Under the pieces are notes generated by a model, which ran no database searches, had not been told where the DNA came from, and worked only from the letters and a program-made list of their open reading frames with translations. The position numbers and the translations under genes were made by a program. 64,000 nucleotides of DNA from Symsagittifera roscoffensis (taxonomy: Eukaryota > Xenacoelomorpha > Acoela > Convolutidae), in contig NC_087065.1 of assembly GCF_963678635.1 (NCBI RefSeq), positions 3,834,534-3,898,533 on the forward strand, written 5' to 3'. Shown in pieces: positions 32,280 through 45,600 of this stretch; position 1 is the first letter of the stretch, and each line of letters starts with the position of its first letter.

Positions 32280-35200
32280 TTACTTTTTTTATGTGACTAT
32301 ACTCTAACCAACTTTTTAAACCACCTATCAAAGATTCAATTGTGATTTTTAGTGGTTGTAGAAAAATGGCCAAAATGTTCATTTCGTTAATTGAAAAATT
32401 AAAATTTCAGCCTCTATATCTCTTCACTTTAAAATCAGAATAAATACAAAAATTTTTCATGTAAATGCTCAAACATAGAAAAGTCACTTTTTATCAGTGA
32501 TTTTTAACCTAAGCTAGAAAAACAATAAATGAAAAATTCTTTTTCTTTTTTCATAGGACTTGTGCTAAGATTATACCCTTTTTTCCTGGGTAGTATAAAA
32601 ACTAAACACAATGGTTTCAAAATCAATTAAGCATCACTTACTGCTCAATGGGTTAAATAAAAATTACCTCTGAGTTTGCATTTTAAATTAACCCGGGTCT
32701 AGCTACCACTCATTACTAGTTTAATCGATAAAAAAAATTTTGGTGAAATTGAACACCCCGCTGACGCTTTCAAATTGAATGGCCAAGCAACGTATTGAAA
32801 ACAAAATTTTAGGTTTTTAATGTGACTATACACAAATCAGCAGCTTTGTCCATCACCTATCAAAAACTTAATCGCAATTTTTAGTAAATGAGGAGTTCGA
32901 GAAAATGGCCCAAGCTTTATCTGAAATGTTTGAAAAATGAAAGTTGCAACTTCTGTCTTTTCTCTGTAGATTCAAAATAAGAACTATTTATACAGTGCTC
33001 AACCAATGAAGAGTCAGGCTTCAACAGCGATTGCTTAAGATAAACCAGGGGAACAGTTTAGGAAATGCTCTTTTTTCATTTTTGTAAAATTAGTGCCAAG
33101 ATTATACGCTTCCTTGCCTGGTTAGAGTAGAAACTAAACACAGCAGGTTCGAAACTAGGCATCCCATACCACTCAATTTATCGAGTGCGAATTTTCTTTG
33201 GTTTGTCAAAAACTTGTACAGCTGCCATTCAAACTAAGCTTGTTTCAAAAAAGTTGTTCAGCTGCCATCAACCCTTGTACAGCTGCCATTCAAAACTAAG
33301 ACAGTACTGAAAATTTTTCCTGAAACTTTTTCTTACCAAAATAAAGATTTTGATTTAACTTTTGCTATTTACTTCTCAAAACGTAATCAATTCTGGATTG
33401 CACTGTAAAAAGAACACAAAAAATCACAATGTATTTGACACATAGAAAAAAATAAGCCTTTTCCGATCATGGCGTTACTTCAAAGAAAAAAAGAAAAGTA
33501 AGCTTTGATGTTAAGAAGTTGTGATTTAACTTACGAGTTGCTTTTCTGAACATTTATAGATCGGCAAATGCGTACGTTATCCCATCAAAAGAGTGTAATA
33601 TAAAAAAATTTTAAGAGTCAAAGTTTTGTCATTTTGTCATGTGACTACAGAAACACAATGTTCACGCGTAAGCTAAGAATTGCACTCCTATAAGTTTCTG
33701 CTCACATAAAAATTAAAACTAAAAACTTCTGAGCTGCAAAGGAAAAATGAACTCAGAAATTGTCATTTAATTGATTAACAAGCGGAATTTCTGATTGAGT
33801 TTTTAACCTGATTAAGATACAAATAAAATTTTGGTTTCTTTCATTGTGATATGAGATCTGGCTTAGAACTATAGCTTTCTAACGAACACTCTAAAATACT
33901 AAACTTCAAACCATTATCAGATTTTATGGCGTGTTTGGCTCTAAGAACACAGTGATTGTTCAACGTAAGCTAGGGAAACAAATAAAAATTTACACCTTTT
34001 CAATTTCCATAATATTTGAAGTAAGACTGCGCGGTTCTTTGCATGGGTCTTTTTATGTGAAATGAAAGCTATATGAAGGCCTCGCGTAGAACGTAGCGTT
34101 CAAAAATACAATTTTATATCCGAAACATTTAACGGTTGTGGTTGTTTGCGGAGATTTGCGTCTTGAGAAACACCTCTCTGCCGTCTTCAAATTGAATAGT
34201 CTAACAACGCCTTGAAAACTTTTTTTCAGCGTTTTATATGTGTCTATACTTTAATCAACAGCTTCATCTATTATGTATCAAAATTTCAATCAGGAAGTTT
34301 GGAAGTTGAAGAAGTTTAAAAAATAGACAAAAATTGTCCACTGCACTGTTTGAAAACTAAAAATTGTAACTTCTATGTCTCTTGACTGTAGATTCAAACT
34401 AAATTTACATGATACAGTGCGCAACCATTGAATAGTCAGTTTTTCGGTTTTTATCAATGATTGTAAGTTTTGGCTAAGAAAAAATTTAGAAAAAACTCCT
34501 TTTCATTTCACATAAATTTTGTGCTAGGTTTAAATTTTTCTTTGCCTGAGTAATGTAAGAACTAAGCGCGACAGAATCGAAACGGATTAAGCATCTTTAT
34601 CTCTGGTTTTGAAGAAAATTTTTTTGTCTAGTTACTATTCAGTAATAAAAGAGTATTGTGTTACTTTTCCCTATTTTATCTCTAACTAAGTGTAAGTGGT
34701 ATTGTGGTGAGCCCGAGTCAGTTCTGAGATTTGGCTTGTCAAAGCTTAATCAGTACTGGTGTAAACTGTGAGACGAATGCTTAAAAACTTATTTTAAATT
34801 TGAACAAAAAGAGATTTTATGAAGTTGTGATTGATCTTTTGAATTGCTGATATCAATATATAAATGAGTTTGTTGTCCGATTAAAAGATGAGTTTTTTGT
34901 CTAATCAAAGATTAGAATTTAAAAAGTTTTCAAGATTAAAGGTTTTGTCATGTGGCTACAGAAAAAAAGTACGCATTTAATAATTAAGAACTTATACCTT
35001 CGGTCGGTATTGCAAACAATTTGCGTTTAGTGAAACAACCATTCTTTACATGATTCATATTCGAGCAAAAAAAAAGCTAAGCACCAAGTGAGTTTGTAGT
35101 AAAAATAACCATACAGTTTTCGAAAGAATTTTGTTTAATTTAGTATGTTTCATGTATTGTTGTTTTTCTCTGATTTCCCCTCAATTATTAACGGAGACAC

Positions 35201-35830
35201 TGTTAACAATTTCCCAAACCATATATTAATTTTCAAAATTGGTTTTTATTTCAAAGAAAAATTAAATTGTGTATCATTTGAAGGCTAAAACAAATTCGAA
35301 CGCATGAAAAAGAAACCCAATCAATTGTTGACAATTGTGAATTATTTAATTGTTTTCATTTGGCAAAAAATGGTTTTTCAACTGTTTTAAATGTTATTTG
35401 AGACTTATACGAAGGACTTGCTTAGTTTTGCAGATTTACAGCAAAAACTTTTGAAAAATGCCGATTGATTTTGTTTGCTTAGGGTGATGTTTGGCTCAAC
35501 GATCACAGTGATTGTTCAATATAAGCTAGGGAAACAAATTTAATTTGCTCCTTTTCCCTTTCCATAAAATTTGTGCAAAGATTATACGATTCTTTGCAAA
35601 AAAAAAGAAAGCGGATTCAAAACGAGGTAGGCATTCTTTACTGCTCTCTTTATCAACTGCGAATAATTGGTAATTTTATTGAAAAAAATTCCTTTTCCGC
35701 CTGCGATTCATTACTAAAGTATTACAGAAACTTTTTGCCTGATTTTGTTTCCGATTCAGTTCTGTACAGATTTCGATCCAGTTCTGGAGTTTTACATGTC
35801 AAAAGATAGTCAATGCTGGTTTGCTAGCGA
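32280..35830 (+). repeat. Array of strongly diverged repeat units
   Basis: One landmark, TGTGACTATAC...CACCTATCAAA...AGAAAATGGCC, lies near 32290, 32817 and 34234. Another, TTGTGCTAAGATTATAC with CTTTGCCTGG and AACTAAACAC, lies near 32565, 33092, 34527 and 35567. CACAGTGATTGTTCAA with GCTAGGGAAACAAAT lies near 33950 and 35505. Units are irregular and old. The plus frame 35573-35809 is within a unit and not convincing as a gene. Confidence 0.65.
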
Positions 35831-36602
35831 ATCATGACGTTACTCCAAAGAAATTAGCACATCAAAATTTGATTTCATGAAATTGTGCTTGGATTTGTCT
35901 TTTCCTTATCTGAACCTTCATGGAGACTTATAACGAAATGCTATCCGCTTAAAAGAGAGCAAATGGAAAAATTTTATGAATTTTCACATAATTTTTGTCT
36001 AAAATTTGAGTAAGTCACTCGTTAAACTTTCCTGTCACATAAAGTAGGAAAAATTAATCAGCTGTAAAACAAAAATCTGCTTTGGAATTGTCAGTTTACT
36101 AGTAAAAAAAGCTGAACTTTCTGACAATATTTGACTAAGATGTAAGCAAAATGTTTAGTTCTTTTGATCTAAATTTTTTGAAAGCCTAGTTTTTAGATTC
36201 GTACTCTTCTCACAAACATTTTCAAATCTTCTATCCAAAAAATTTGTTGTATACGAGGTCTATGAAGAAAACTCAGCTGAAGCCTTCTAAAGGAATGGCG
36301 AAACAAATTTTTGGCGTTTTTTTGTAACTATCCTTCTATAAAATAGAGATATGAGATAGCGAAAGAAACAAATGGACGTTGTTTTTCTATCAAAAAGACA
36401 CAACAAACTCTAAGTGAAATTTGTTGAATTTCCAATATCTTAATTTTTCTTCTGATTCCGGCCCCTTCTTGAAAAATTAACTTGCATATTTGTAATTACT
36501 TCACAAACCCTGTTTCGATTTTTAGAAAATTGTTTTTAGTTGCCACATTTTGAATTGCTTGAAAAACTTTCAGAGCATGAATCTACTTCAACTTCCTAAT
36601 TC

Positions 36603-37002
36603 CGCAACTGTACAAAACAGACCAATACAAAACATTCCAATACAAAACAGCCTGAAAGTATGAAAATGAACGAAAAAACAGTCCAATACAAAACCGTCCC
36701 AAGTAATAATTGTTTTACCAAGACGGTACGCAGAGAATTGTCCTTTGTTTAACAAACAAAAACAACAAAATAGTGACCACCGCAGACAAGCCAACGTGTT
36801 GCGAGCTTCCCAACAGAGGGTAGGACTTAATACGAAATTCAGAGCCGGTTATCACCGCGAAACGGCGACGCGCGCACAGAGCGCCTACCGGCGACCTTAA
36901 GCCGGAGTCTTTTGTATCGGACTGTTTTTTTGTTCATTGCATAATTTTTCGAACTGTTTTGAATTGAACAGTTTTGTATAGAACTGTTCTGTATATGCAC
37001 CT
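36603..37002. mobile_element. MITE/foldback element with inverted repeats of about 95 bp
   Basis: The left arm (from GCAACTGTACAAAACAG through AACGAAAAAACAGTCC and AATACAAAACCGTCC) is about 80 percent identical to the reverse complement of the right arm (36897-37000). A 7-base direct repeat, CTAATTC, flanks it (36596-36602 and 37003-37009), a credible target-site duplication. The central part (36800-36900) is unusually GC-rich (GCGAAACGGCGACGCGCGC). Minus frames 36588-36794 and 36839-37081 arise from the arms and are not genes. Confidence 0.75.
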
Positions 37003-37299
37003 CTAATTCATGTATCATATGAATATTGAGTAAAACTCGAACGCACAAAAATGGAAACACAATTACTGGCGAAACTTTCAAAATGCCAGCTTTTTACGTA
37101 AGTGTTTGTCAAAAACAGTTCATACTTAAGTGTAATTAGTTAATGAGGTCCAATAGGGAAAAAGGGGTGGGTAATTGGTTAACAAGTTACATTGAATGTG
37201 GTACATTGATGCTACTTAAGTACATTTTTTGCATATGTGGTACCGCATATGTACCACGTTTGTACATTAACTACACCTGTTGTACACACCCGGGTGGAC

Positions 37300-38140
37300 C
37301 TCCATAGACCGAAAATGCTAATTCCATAAACTAATTCTATGAAAAAATACTAATCAAACAAATTCTTTCATTTTGCTAAAATGAAGTCTTCGAAATTTCA
37401 CGAACTTTTCTCTTGTTTTGGCATAAAAATCAGTGTATCGTCATAAGTAAAAGAGGAAAACTTTTTGTCAACACAAAATGCTAGTCAAACAATTTCCATA
37501 TATGGAAATTTCATGACTGGCATTTTTTTGGCGACAGCAAAACTTTTTCTACGTATCGAAATTGCTCCAACTTTTTTTTCAATTGCAGTACTAGTTTTGT
37601 AATCTCAGTCTTCCGTACGCTCAACGTAGTCCATGATACATAAAAGTTTTTTTCCAATTCTCAAGATCCCTTTTTCAAAAACGCTCAAAACGCATATTTT
37701 TTGTCTGGCATGTTTTTGTATGCCTTGATCAATGCATGATTAATTCAAAACTCAAAAAAAAACTATCTTTGAAAATTTTTTCCAAAATTTAAAAGTTTGG
37801 TACTTTCCTTATGTTATTTGTTTAGACAAAACTAAGACAATTCAAGCCGTCTCGATGCATTTTAATAGCGACACCGTTAAGCCTTTGGTGACTGTATTTT
37901 TGTGTAACCAAGGTTTTTGTCACTTGTGTTCGGTTACAAACTCATCCCAAAAACTTTAAGTATATAAAATAAAAATAAAATCAAGTTTTTCGTTTATGAA
38001 AAATGCTAGTCATACAATTTCCATCTATAAAAAGTCACTAATCAAAGACCTTCCATGCAATTTTCTGTACTTATGGAATTGCATGAAAAGTGTATTTTTG
38101 GCATTTTTTTAAAATTAAAATTGTACGACTAGCATTTTCA
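37300..38140. repeat. AATGCTAGTCATACAATT repeat cluster
   Basis: Several copies, in both orientations, of AATGCTAGTCA(T)ACAATTTCC with ACCGAAAATGC, related to 10916-11010. No gene. Confidence 0.5.
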
Positions 38141-38924
38141 GTCAATCAGGTTATGTGAAACGCAATTACATTAATTCTTATCTTGGCATAGCAACCTTTT
38201 TTTGTGACACCCTACTTTGAGAAACTCCATAATCACAATCTTTCTGTGAATGACTCTTGAAGGTTGAGCAACAGTAATTAAAAAAATTTCCTTTTGAGTT
38301 TTAATCAACATTTTTCTCGTGAACGATCGAGACAAAATCTCGAAAATCAAAACGACGATCATTAGTATGCCTCAAGATATTTTTGATAAAATATTTAAGA
38401 CAAACAATAGTATTTGACATTTTTTATTAAAGTTGGTTCCATCTAACGATTAGTTCGTCTTACTGAAACTTGTAAACACCAAATAAGTGGAAAAGAGCAT
38501 TCTCGATAGGGACTATACTATGATCAAGGATGCTTTTTTAAATTGAAAATAAGGTGTCACAAAAAGAAAATGGAAAATCTTGGAGTGTGATATTCTATTA
38601 ATTAAATTTCCTCAAAATTATTCCGTTTTTTTTCCTCAAAAACATTTAACAATTTGGTTGAGATTAGCTCCGTCAAATCTTTCAAACTAATTAACGAACT
38701 GAAGACTCAATGAAAAACAAACCTTACAAAACTGAAATTTTTTTAGTGTTTTCTTATCCGTCAATTTTTCTTTTATTTTCAAGTGATTTTCAGTTTTTTT
38801 TACGTTTATTTTTGAAGTAATTGCACATTAGCTTCTACATATTTTTAATTAAAAAATTTTCATCATCAGCTTAAAAAGACATCCCACAAAATCAAGTTTT
38901 TGCGCTGTTATGATTTGTTAGTCA

Positions 38925-39185
38925 AATTTTGTGCTCGGAGCGGCTTTTTTTTCACTTAAGTCATGTGTATAGAGTTCTGATGGGAATTTTTGACGGTTTT
39001 CATTGACGTCTAAAATATATTGATGCTTTGGCTCAAGTTTAAATTTCTTTTCACCGTCGATTAAATTTGTAAAACGGATAATCGTAAACGGATTAACTTA
39101 AGCAGAATCATAAAGCGGTTTCTCCCTAAGCGCGTAAGCGCCGCTCTAGTCGAGCTCAGATATCATTCCAAGTTGAACTGAGTGA
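38925..39185 (+). repeat. Hairpin-ended dispersed repeat, diverged copy
   Basis: TTTGTGCTCGGAGCGGCTTTTTT followed by TTTTTGACGG, CGCGTAAGCGC and TCATTCCAAGTTG, matching the reverse complement of 30660-30940. Confidence 0.5.
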
Positions 39186-39785
39186 CCAGAGTTAGCAGTG
39201 GAAAAGTAGTATGATTATCTTGGAGGCTCCGAATGCTTAAATTTCTAGAGAGCAAGAACGGTGAGCGTCAGTGAATCGATGTATCTCTGAATTACCATAT
39301 CACTAAATTGAATTATAAAACGATTACGTAACAATTACCAACATTTACGTAAACGGTTGAGTCACATTAGTACTAACTCAGTTTTGAATAAACGCAACAA
39401 GGAACCGAATAGCAAAAACTTTCCACAGATTGACTACAATATTTCAATTTCTTAGCTTTGTAACTTAATTTACAACAGTGTTGCGCATAACTTCTGGCAA
39501 ATTAAAATTAATTAAAACTTTACTTTAAAAACGTTGTTACTTTGAAAAACTTATTTTCAGTTTATTAAACACCTTTTGCACAATTTTCGGTATACTGATC
39601 ACATATTTTCATTTTCGGTTTATTGATCTGTTCTGCCCCTTTTTGGGTTGCTGATACATCGGTTTACTGACATACCACCAGCAAAAACAGAGATTGCTCT
39701 TGAGTAGAAATCCTGTGAAATAGATCGCGGTCCCTTAAATTGTTTTGATATCTTGAACTGAAGACACTTCTGTTTACTGTAACTA

Positions 39786-39888
39786 TACAATTCAGGTAGT
39801 TTTGATCAAATCAGCTAGTTTCAATTCAGCTAGATCAATTCAGCTAGTTTCAGTTCAGCTAGCTCAATTCAGCTAGTTTCGATCAACT
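39786..39888 (+). repeat. TCAATTCAGCTAGTTT tandem repeat
   Basis: About five imperfect units of 15-17 bases (TCAATTCAGCTAGTTT, TCAGTTCAGCTAG and similar). Confidence 0.9.
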
Positions 39889-39959
39889 GACTCAAGATCA
39901 GCCTACAGAGCACCACTAAAGAGTCGGCAGCAAATTACAATTAGTAGTATGGGGCCACC

Positions 39960-40055
39960 CAAAATAACCCTTTGGGATTGTGGATAGTACTGAGTCCTAG
40001 AAGCCCCGCTATATCACAGTACTAAAGGGAAATTTTCTGCGGTGAACGTAAGTGA
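39960..40055 (+). repeat. Dispersed repeat with internal dyad, second copy
   Basis: ACCCTTTGGGATTGTGGATA, AGTACTG, spacer, CAGTACTAAAGGGA; partner of 3011-3120. Confidence 0.6.
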
Positions 40056-41090
40056 ATAACGATACGTCACCAAGGACAATACGTCCCAAGAAGAGCTAAG
40101 CAGATAGCATTATCAAACTTTTATCTCCAATTTAACTGTCTAAACTGTTGTTAGTTTTTGGAGGAAAAGTAACAGCAGCTACTTATTAAGCAAAATGGAA
40201 ACTCAATTTTGCACACCTACTAAATTTCAGATGAAAAAAATTAAGGCACTACAGATGAGATTTCACTGTAGTTAATACTTATTCGACTCCAGAGAATCTC
40301 ATTCAAGTTTTGATGATATTCCGGATGGACGAAATTTTCTCTGCATAGAAATTTTTCGGTTTTTTTAGTAAGTCTTGATACAACCTCAGTAGTATCTAGG
40401 TTCAGGTTTGCTATTAATGTTTCGACGGACTAGACTGAGGGAAAAAAATTTGACAGATGTTAACTTTTTTAAAGCCGCTCTTCCTATTCAAATACAACTA
40501 TATTACAATTTTTTTAGTAAGATGATTATCACTTGTCGATTATAGTGTGACTTATTATTCTACTTTGTGTTAGATATTAATTCGACTTAGTGTTCTGAAT
40601 TACTATTATACTTCGTTTCAAACCTAAAGAGCTTTTTGGAACGCACCCCCCTTCCTAGGAAACCGCGAAATACATAAAATAAAAGAAAAACCGAAATAAA
40701 AAAAACCGCGATTAATGATAGAGCTTAATCATTTTGAATGATATTTCGCTTTTTATCAACATTTCTTTCAATCACACAACAGAGTCTTGAACCCTTAACT
40801 TTGTGAATCCTTCCAAAAAAGAAAAAGGCAAATATTCAAATTTATTCAAATATGTTATCTCTAAAACCCAGTATTAAGTAAATCATTTATAATTCCGTGA
40901 AAATCTATTGCGAAATTTGAAATTTCTAAATCTATCTCAGTTTTCAGTTTTCTATTTGATTACTGAATTATGACAATATTATTCTTCAATGAGACAATGA
41001 AAGAATCCGCATCTACTTGTGACCAAATTGAAACTCGGATTCTATGAACGAATACAAAATTCTGTTTGGGTACCAACGTCATTTGATTTG
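40056..41090. other. Downstream flank of dystrophin
   Basis: AT-rich, no coding frame. It holds the presumed 3' UTR of dystrophin up to about 40830. Confidence 0.5.
40841..40846 (-). promoter_or_regulatory. Candidate poly(A) signal of dystrophin
   Basis: AATAAA on the minus strand, about 245 bases after the dystrophin stop codon. Other AT-rich variants exist nearby, so the assignment is tentative. Confidence 0.4.
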
Positions 41091-42261
41091 TTAGAAGGGA
41101 CTTTGGGTTGGGGTTCTCGAGTTCGATTGCGTTAACATTGCCGTGAGTTGATTTTGTTGACCACTATTGTTGTGTATTATCTCTCTCGATTGCTCAATTT
41201 CACCTTGAGACGGCGTCGTCGTCATAGGCCTACTATTGCTGTTAAAATGACTCCTCGTTCCTATCATTTGACCTTGCTGAGGTGCCGGAGGAACTGTGTT
41301 GAATCTTATGGTCGAGTTGTGATTGATAGAGAGACTGTTTTTGTCGCTGTTCAGAGACTGAAATGAGGAAGAAGGCGAACATGTTGAGTCCATGCAGGAA
41401 TGAAATGCCGGTTCCGCATTTCCAGTACCTCCTGGTTGGTTCAAGGACTGGTTGAGCGAGCTCTTCCCAGTATTGCTTCTGGATCGATGATTTGCTTGGG
41501 GTGGATTAGTCGGCGGACTCTGCGTTTGAGAGGTAGCCGGATGCGCTAGCAGTTTTTTCAGTCGCTCCAATTGCGCTTCTAGTTGCTTATTTTGATCTTC
41601 TAGAAGTCGCATTCTGTTTTCTAGTTTAAATTTGTCCGCGTACAACTGCTGCGTTTCGTGGATTGCGGCGCTTGATGATAACGATTGGGAATCTCCGCGT
41701 TCAGTAGGTGTCAAGACACCTCCGCCACTAGCAAATTGAGCGTTCGCATTTAACAAGCTATAAGAATGTGGGAATCCAGTATTGCCATGTAGTGACTGCC
41801 TATTCATAATTGACGAATTGATCTCGTAACTTTCTTGTTTGACGTCTTCGTACTGCTTAAGCAGGCCTTTGTTTTCCTCTTCTAAAGCCGTAATTAATTC
41901 TTCCAATTCACATTGCTCCTGCTTGTCCATGGATACTATCAGCTGCTGAGGACTGACTGGTTCTTCCATATGTTGTCCAGAAGCGCCAGCGTAAAAGGCT
42001 CCCATTGATGACGAGGGTTGACTGAAATTGGACATGGAAGAGTAACTGCGACCTTCAAACCCGTTTGACTTGTTGCCGGTTCCCGAGGCGTAGAGGTCAT
42101 CCACTGGGTAGTCTCCGTGCTGACCTTTGCCCCCGTCTGAGGCTAGGTAGAAGTTTTGGTTGTTCTGATTGGGCGTTTCCAGGTTGCGTCCCTCTTTCAC
42201 AGTTTGGACCGGGAGATATCCTAACTTGCTTCCACGCTTTCTTACTTTCTTCCCTGAGAAT
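41091..42261 (-). CDS. DMD-like: Dystrophin, last exon (C-terminal coiled-coil region)
   Basis: A 1,171-base exon from acceptor AATGTGTTTAG (AG 42263-42262) to the stop at 41091. The first base completes an AG-A Arg codon, giving FAKVFKN-RFSGKK across the junction. It then reads LGYLPVQTVKEGRNLETP, a close match to the dystrophin post-ZZ segment. Two helices follow: SMDKQEQCELEELITALEEE and ENRMRLLEDQNKQLEAQLER. These correspond to the conserved coiled coils that bind dystrobrevin, next to the syntrophin-binding segment. The tail is Asn/Gln/Ser-rich and specific to this species. The part between LPVQTV and the first helix is shorter than in vertebrates (eye comparison from general knowledge of the family). 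Confidence 0.95.
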
Positions 42262-42691
42262 CTAAACACATTTGGACATGACGTGTTTAGATCAGAAAAT
42301 GATCAGAAATGATGCTTGAACGAATAAGAAAAAACTTTAAAATATAATTATCGTGCTAAAAAAAATGACTTTCATGAAATCTTACTTATCACATATATAG
42401 CCCAACTATATTATTTTAGGGTTCAAATTTTTCACCCAAAAGGCAAATACCAACAAACAATGTTTAGCTCTAAGCTGAAAAATGATGTTTTTTTACCTGA
42501 TTATAACCTATACTTGCACATTCAGGCTATTTTTGTGCTGATAATCAAAAATTTAGCCTTGAAAATTAAGATCTGAGCTCTCCTCAAACATTAAAACATC
42601 ATACCATTTGACACCCAATACTTTGGCAACGGGCATGGTTTTGAAATTCCGCGCAAATTTAACAATTCTAAATCAGAACAAATGAAAAAAC
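42262..42691 (-). other. Dystrophin intron with a weak donor
   Basis: A 430-base intron. Donor is AACAG|GTTTTT (42692/42691), poor at positions +3 to +6; acceptor is TGTTTAG. If retained, the protein would end RFFHLF shortly after the ZZ domain, without the syntrophin/dystrobrevin-binding region. Confidence 0.8.
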
Positions 42692-45600
42692 CTGTTTTTG
42701 AAGACTTTGGCGAACGCTTTGACGTCTTCGCTCGTGTTACAAGCCGAGCAGTACTCCTGCATCGGGTGACTCAGCTTGTGACTCTTGTGGGACTTCCCCG
42801 CCAGGAAACAATTCTGACACATGTCAAAGTTAAAACACTTCAGGCATCTGTATCTGAATCCAGTGATCGGAAACGCCTTACAGATGTTGCACTTCGCTTG
42901 ATGTCTCGCTACCTCTGCGTTTTGCATTCTAAACAGTACTGGCAGCCAAACCAGACTCTGGGGCTCGCACTTCATCCATTCCAGAAAAGTGTTCAGGTCG
43001 ATGCTGCTTTTGTTCTGACTCAGCGACAGACAACTTTTAACACTGGGCTCGATGTTACTCCCACCAAACGAGGCGATTTCTCCCAACTGTTTCGGAATTT
43101 GCATAATGTCGTGAATCAATCTTCCAAGGTCAGCACTACTGCACGATGCAGCTGCAGCATTTGAGCACATAAGTTTGAACAAAAACTTATATTTATCCTC
43201 TAATCCACACCGGCATAAGGTAGCCAGAGCTGTCTTCAGAGAAAGTATTCGAATCTTTCCGTTTCTGGGGGCGTCGAACACGTTTAGGATGAAATTAAGC
43301 GTCAAATCCACTAAAAAGGATAACTTGACCTGATTCTTTTTCTTCGTTACGACAGGTTGGAATAAAGAATTGAGACAATTTATGACATCTGCAACGTCGA
43401 TGAAAGATCCAGAATCTTGTTTCTTGAAATCCTGCTTGTCAAGAGCAGCTTGAACTTGCTGTAAGTCAATTGTTTCAAAATTAAGAAACGTCTCTAGTTT
43501 CATTAACTTCATAGCCGTTCTGTAAGCCGAAAATCTCACGCTGTTCAATTCGGCTAAACTGTCCATAAAATCAGAGTACTTTGGATGATCCCATTGTGTC
43601 GATTCGGTCTTGTGGTTAATATAAAAGGGGACTTTATTTGGGGCGACGGTTCGCTCCCAAGGCGCTGAAACGGAATTGGCTAAGTGAGACTGCGAATTTG
43701 GTCCATATTCATTTAGGAGCTTTTTTAGTTTATTTTTCCTCTGTTCTGTTGATGTATGAACTTCGTTCCACTTAGTCGAGCAAGTTGACACGCGTTTTTT
43801 CTCTTCAACTGCAACGTTTAGCTTCTTTGAATCTGCATTTAGAGCGTCAAGTGTTTCTTTCAGGGCCTTGAGGTGACTTTCGAAATTCTTGATGATTTCT
43901 AGTTCTTCTGGAACGCCTTCAACTGTTATCGTTTCCACATTAACCCAACGATATCTCAAATTATCAGCCTCGTGAACTTTTCTGAACAAGTTATTTAACG
44001 AAGTGGTAAACACTTGGTATCTTTTCATAGTTTCCGTGATCTCTTTTCCTTTCGATTCCAACTTTTTAGCCAGCTCTTCCCAATTTGCGTTCAACTTGTT
44101 GATCAAAGAGTTTATGTTGTTCACGACTTCCTTTACGGACTCGGGCGAGTCTTCGCTTGCAACGCTTACAATACTTCCTCGTCGTTCCGAATAAAGTTCA
44201 AGGTCAGCAGAAACACGTGCAAAAGTATCTTCCAATTCCAACACGTATTGCCTTCCAAGATCAATGTTAGCTTCAATCATTTTCTGCTTTTTACTAATCT
44301 GTCCTCTATCTATGATGAATTTGTCATACAAAGCTTCAACTTCGCTTAAAGATCCGCATTGCGACGCTGATTTTTCGTTTGTCTCTTTCAGATACTGCTC
44401 TACCCATGTGTTAAGACTAACTAGCGCGCCGATCAACTGTTTACAATGTTCCATGTTAATATTCAATTTCTGTCTGATTTGCTTAACTTTCTGTTTAATC
44501 GAATTCCACTTGACTGTTAATTCGTCTAAAAATGGAACAGAAATATCAAACTCTTCTCCTGGTTTGAGAGATTTCAGACCTTTGTGACAAGCACTTTCGA
44601 CTGAATGCCATAGACCCCGATGATTCGCAATTTCAAGTTGAAACTCCTTACATTGAACTTGCCACTGAAAATACTGTGCTTCATTTTCAATTAAATCATT
44701 GGTCGAAACTTCAAGCGCCAAAACTTCGATTTGCAGTTCAATTTCTTGCATCCAATAAAGCAAATCATTCGCGTTTCTGGTCAAATTGTCAATCTCATGC
44801 ATGTTTCTTCTCAACTCTCCGTCTAATTCGTCCGAAATTTTCATGACTCGTTTCCAGTTGCTATAAATGGAATCTCTCATTTCTCGAACTCGTGTCGTGT
44901 TATCTTGACTGAAATCGGATATGATTTTATTGGCTAGCCGAACTAGAGCTTCCACGCTCTTGCGTAATACTTTTATCTCGTCTTTCAGAACTTTTTGCGT
45001 CGAGATTTGTCTCTTCAAAACATTCGAACTGTAACCAATGTCTCCAAAATGAGTCAGTTTGTACTCTGTATTGCACAAATCATTTCTGCAATTATCGTAG
45101 ATGTTCAGGAAAGTTTCCGAAGCCTGAAGTAAGATTTCGAGATGTCGACATCGATCCACAACTTGTTCACGGCATTCTTCCCAGTCTTTTTTGATGGATT
45201 CCAACCTAGAAAGAATCGATATCTTTGAATCGTCTTCATTGGCTTCGGCAGTTCCCGGACCGTCGTGCAAATTTAGCAGGTATCCCTGGACAAACTGGAG
45301 GCCGTTTTGTATTCCGAAAAGACACTTGGTCAACTCGTCGCTTTCGTCGCCAGCGAACCCTGGATCGTTCATAATTTCCTCGGAACTCGTCATTCCTGGG
45401 TCGTTCAGAATCTGTTTTTGTCTGCTAATCAAGTTTTTAATGTGGTTAACGTCTCCAACTGTCACCATTTCCGATTTGAGTAAATGCTTCAAAATTATCA
45501 ACCAATCTCTTATTTCTTCAATCGTAGAATCAAATTGATCATGACCAGATTGAATAACCGCTTCTCTGTCAAGTTCTCGTAACTTTGACTGCCTCAAAAT

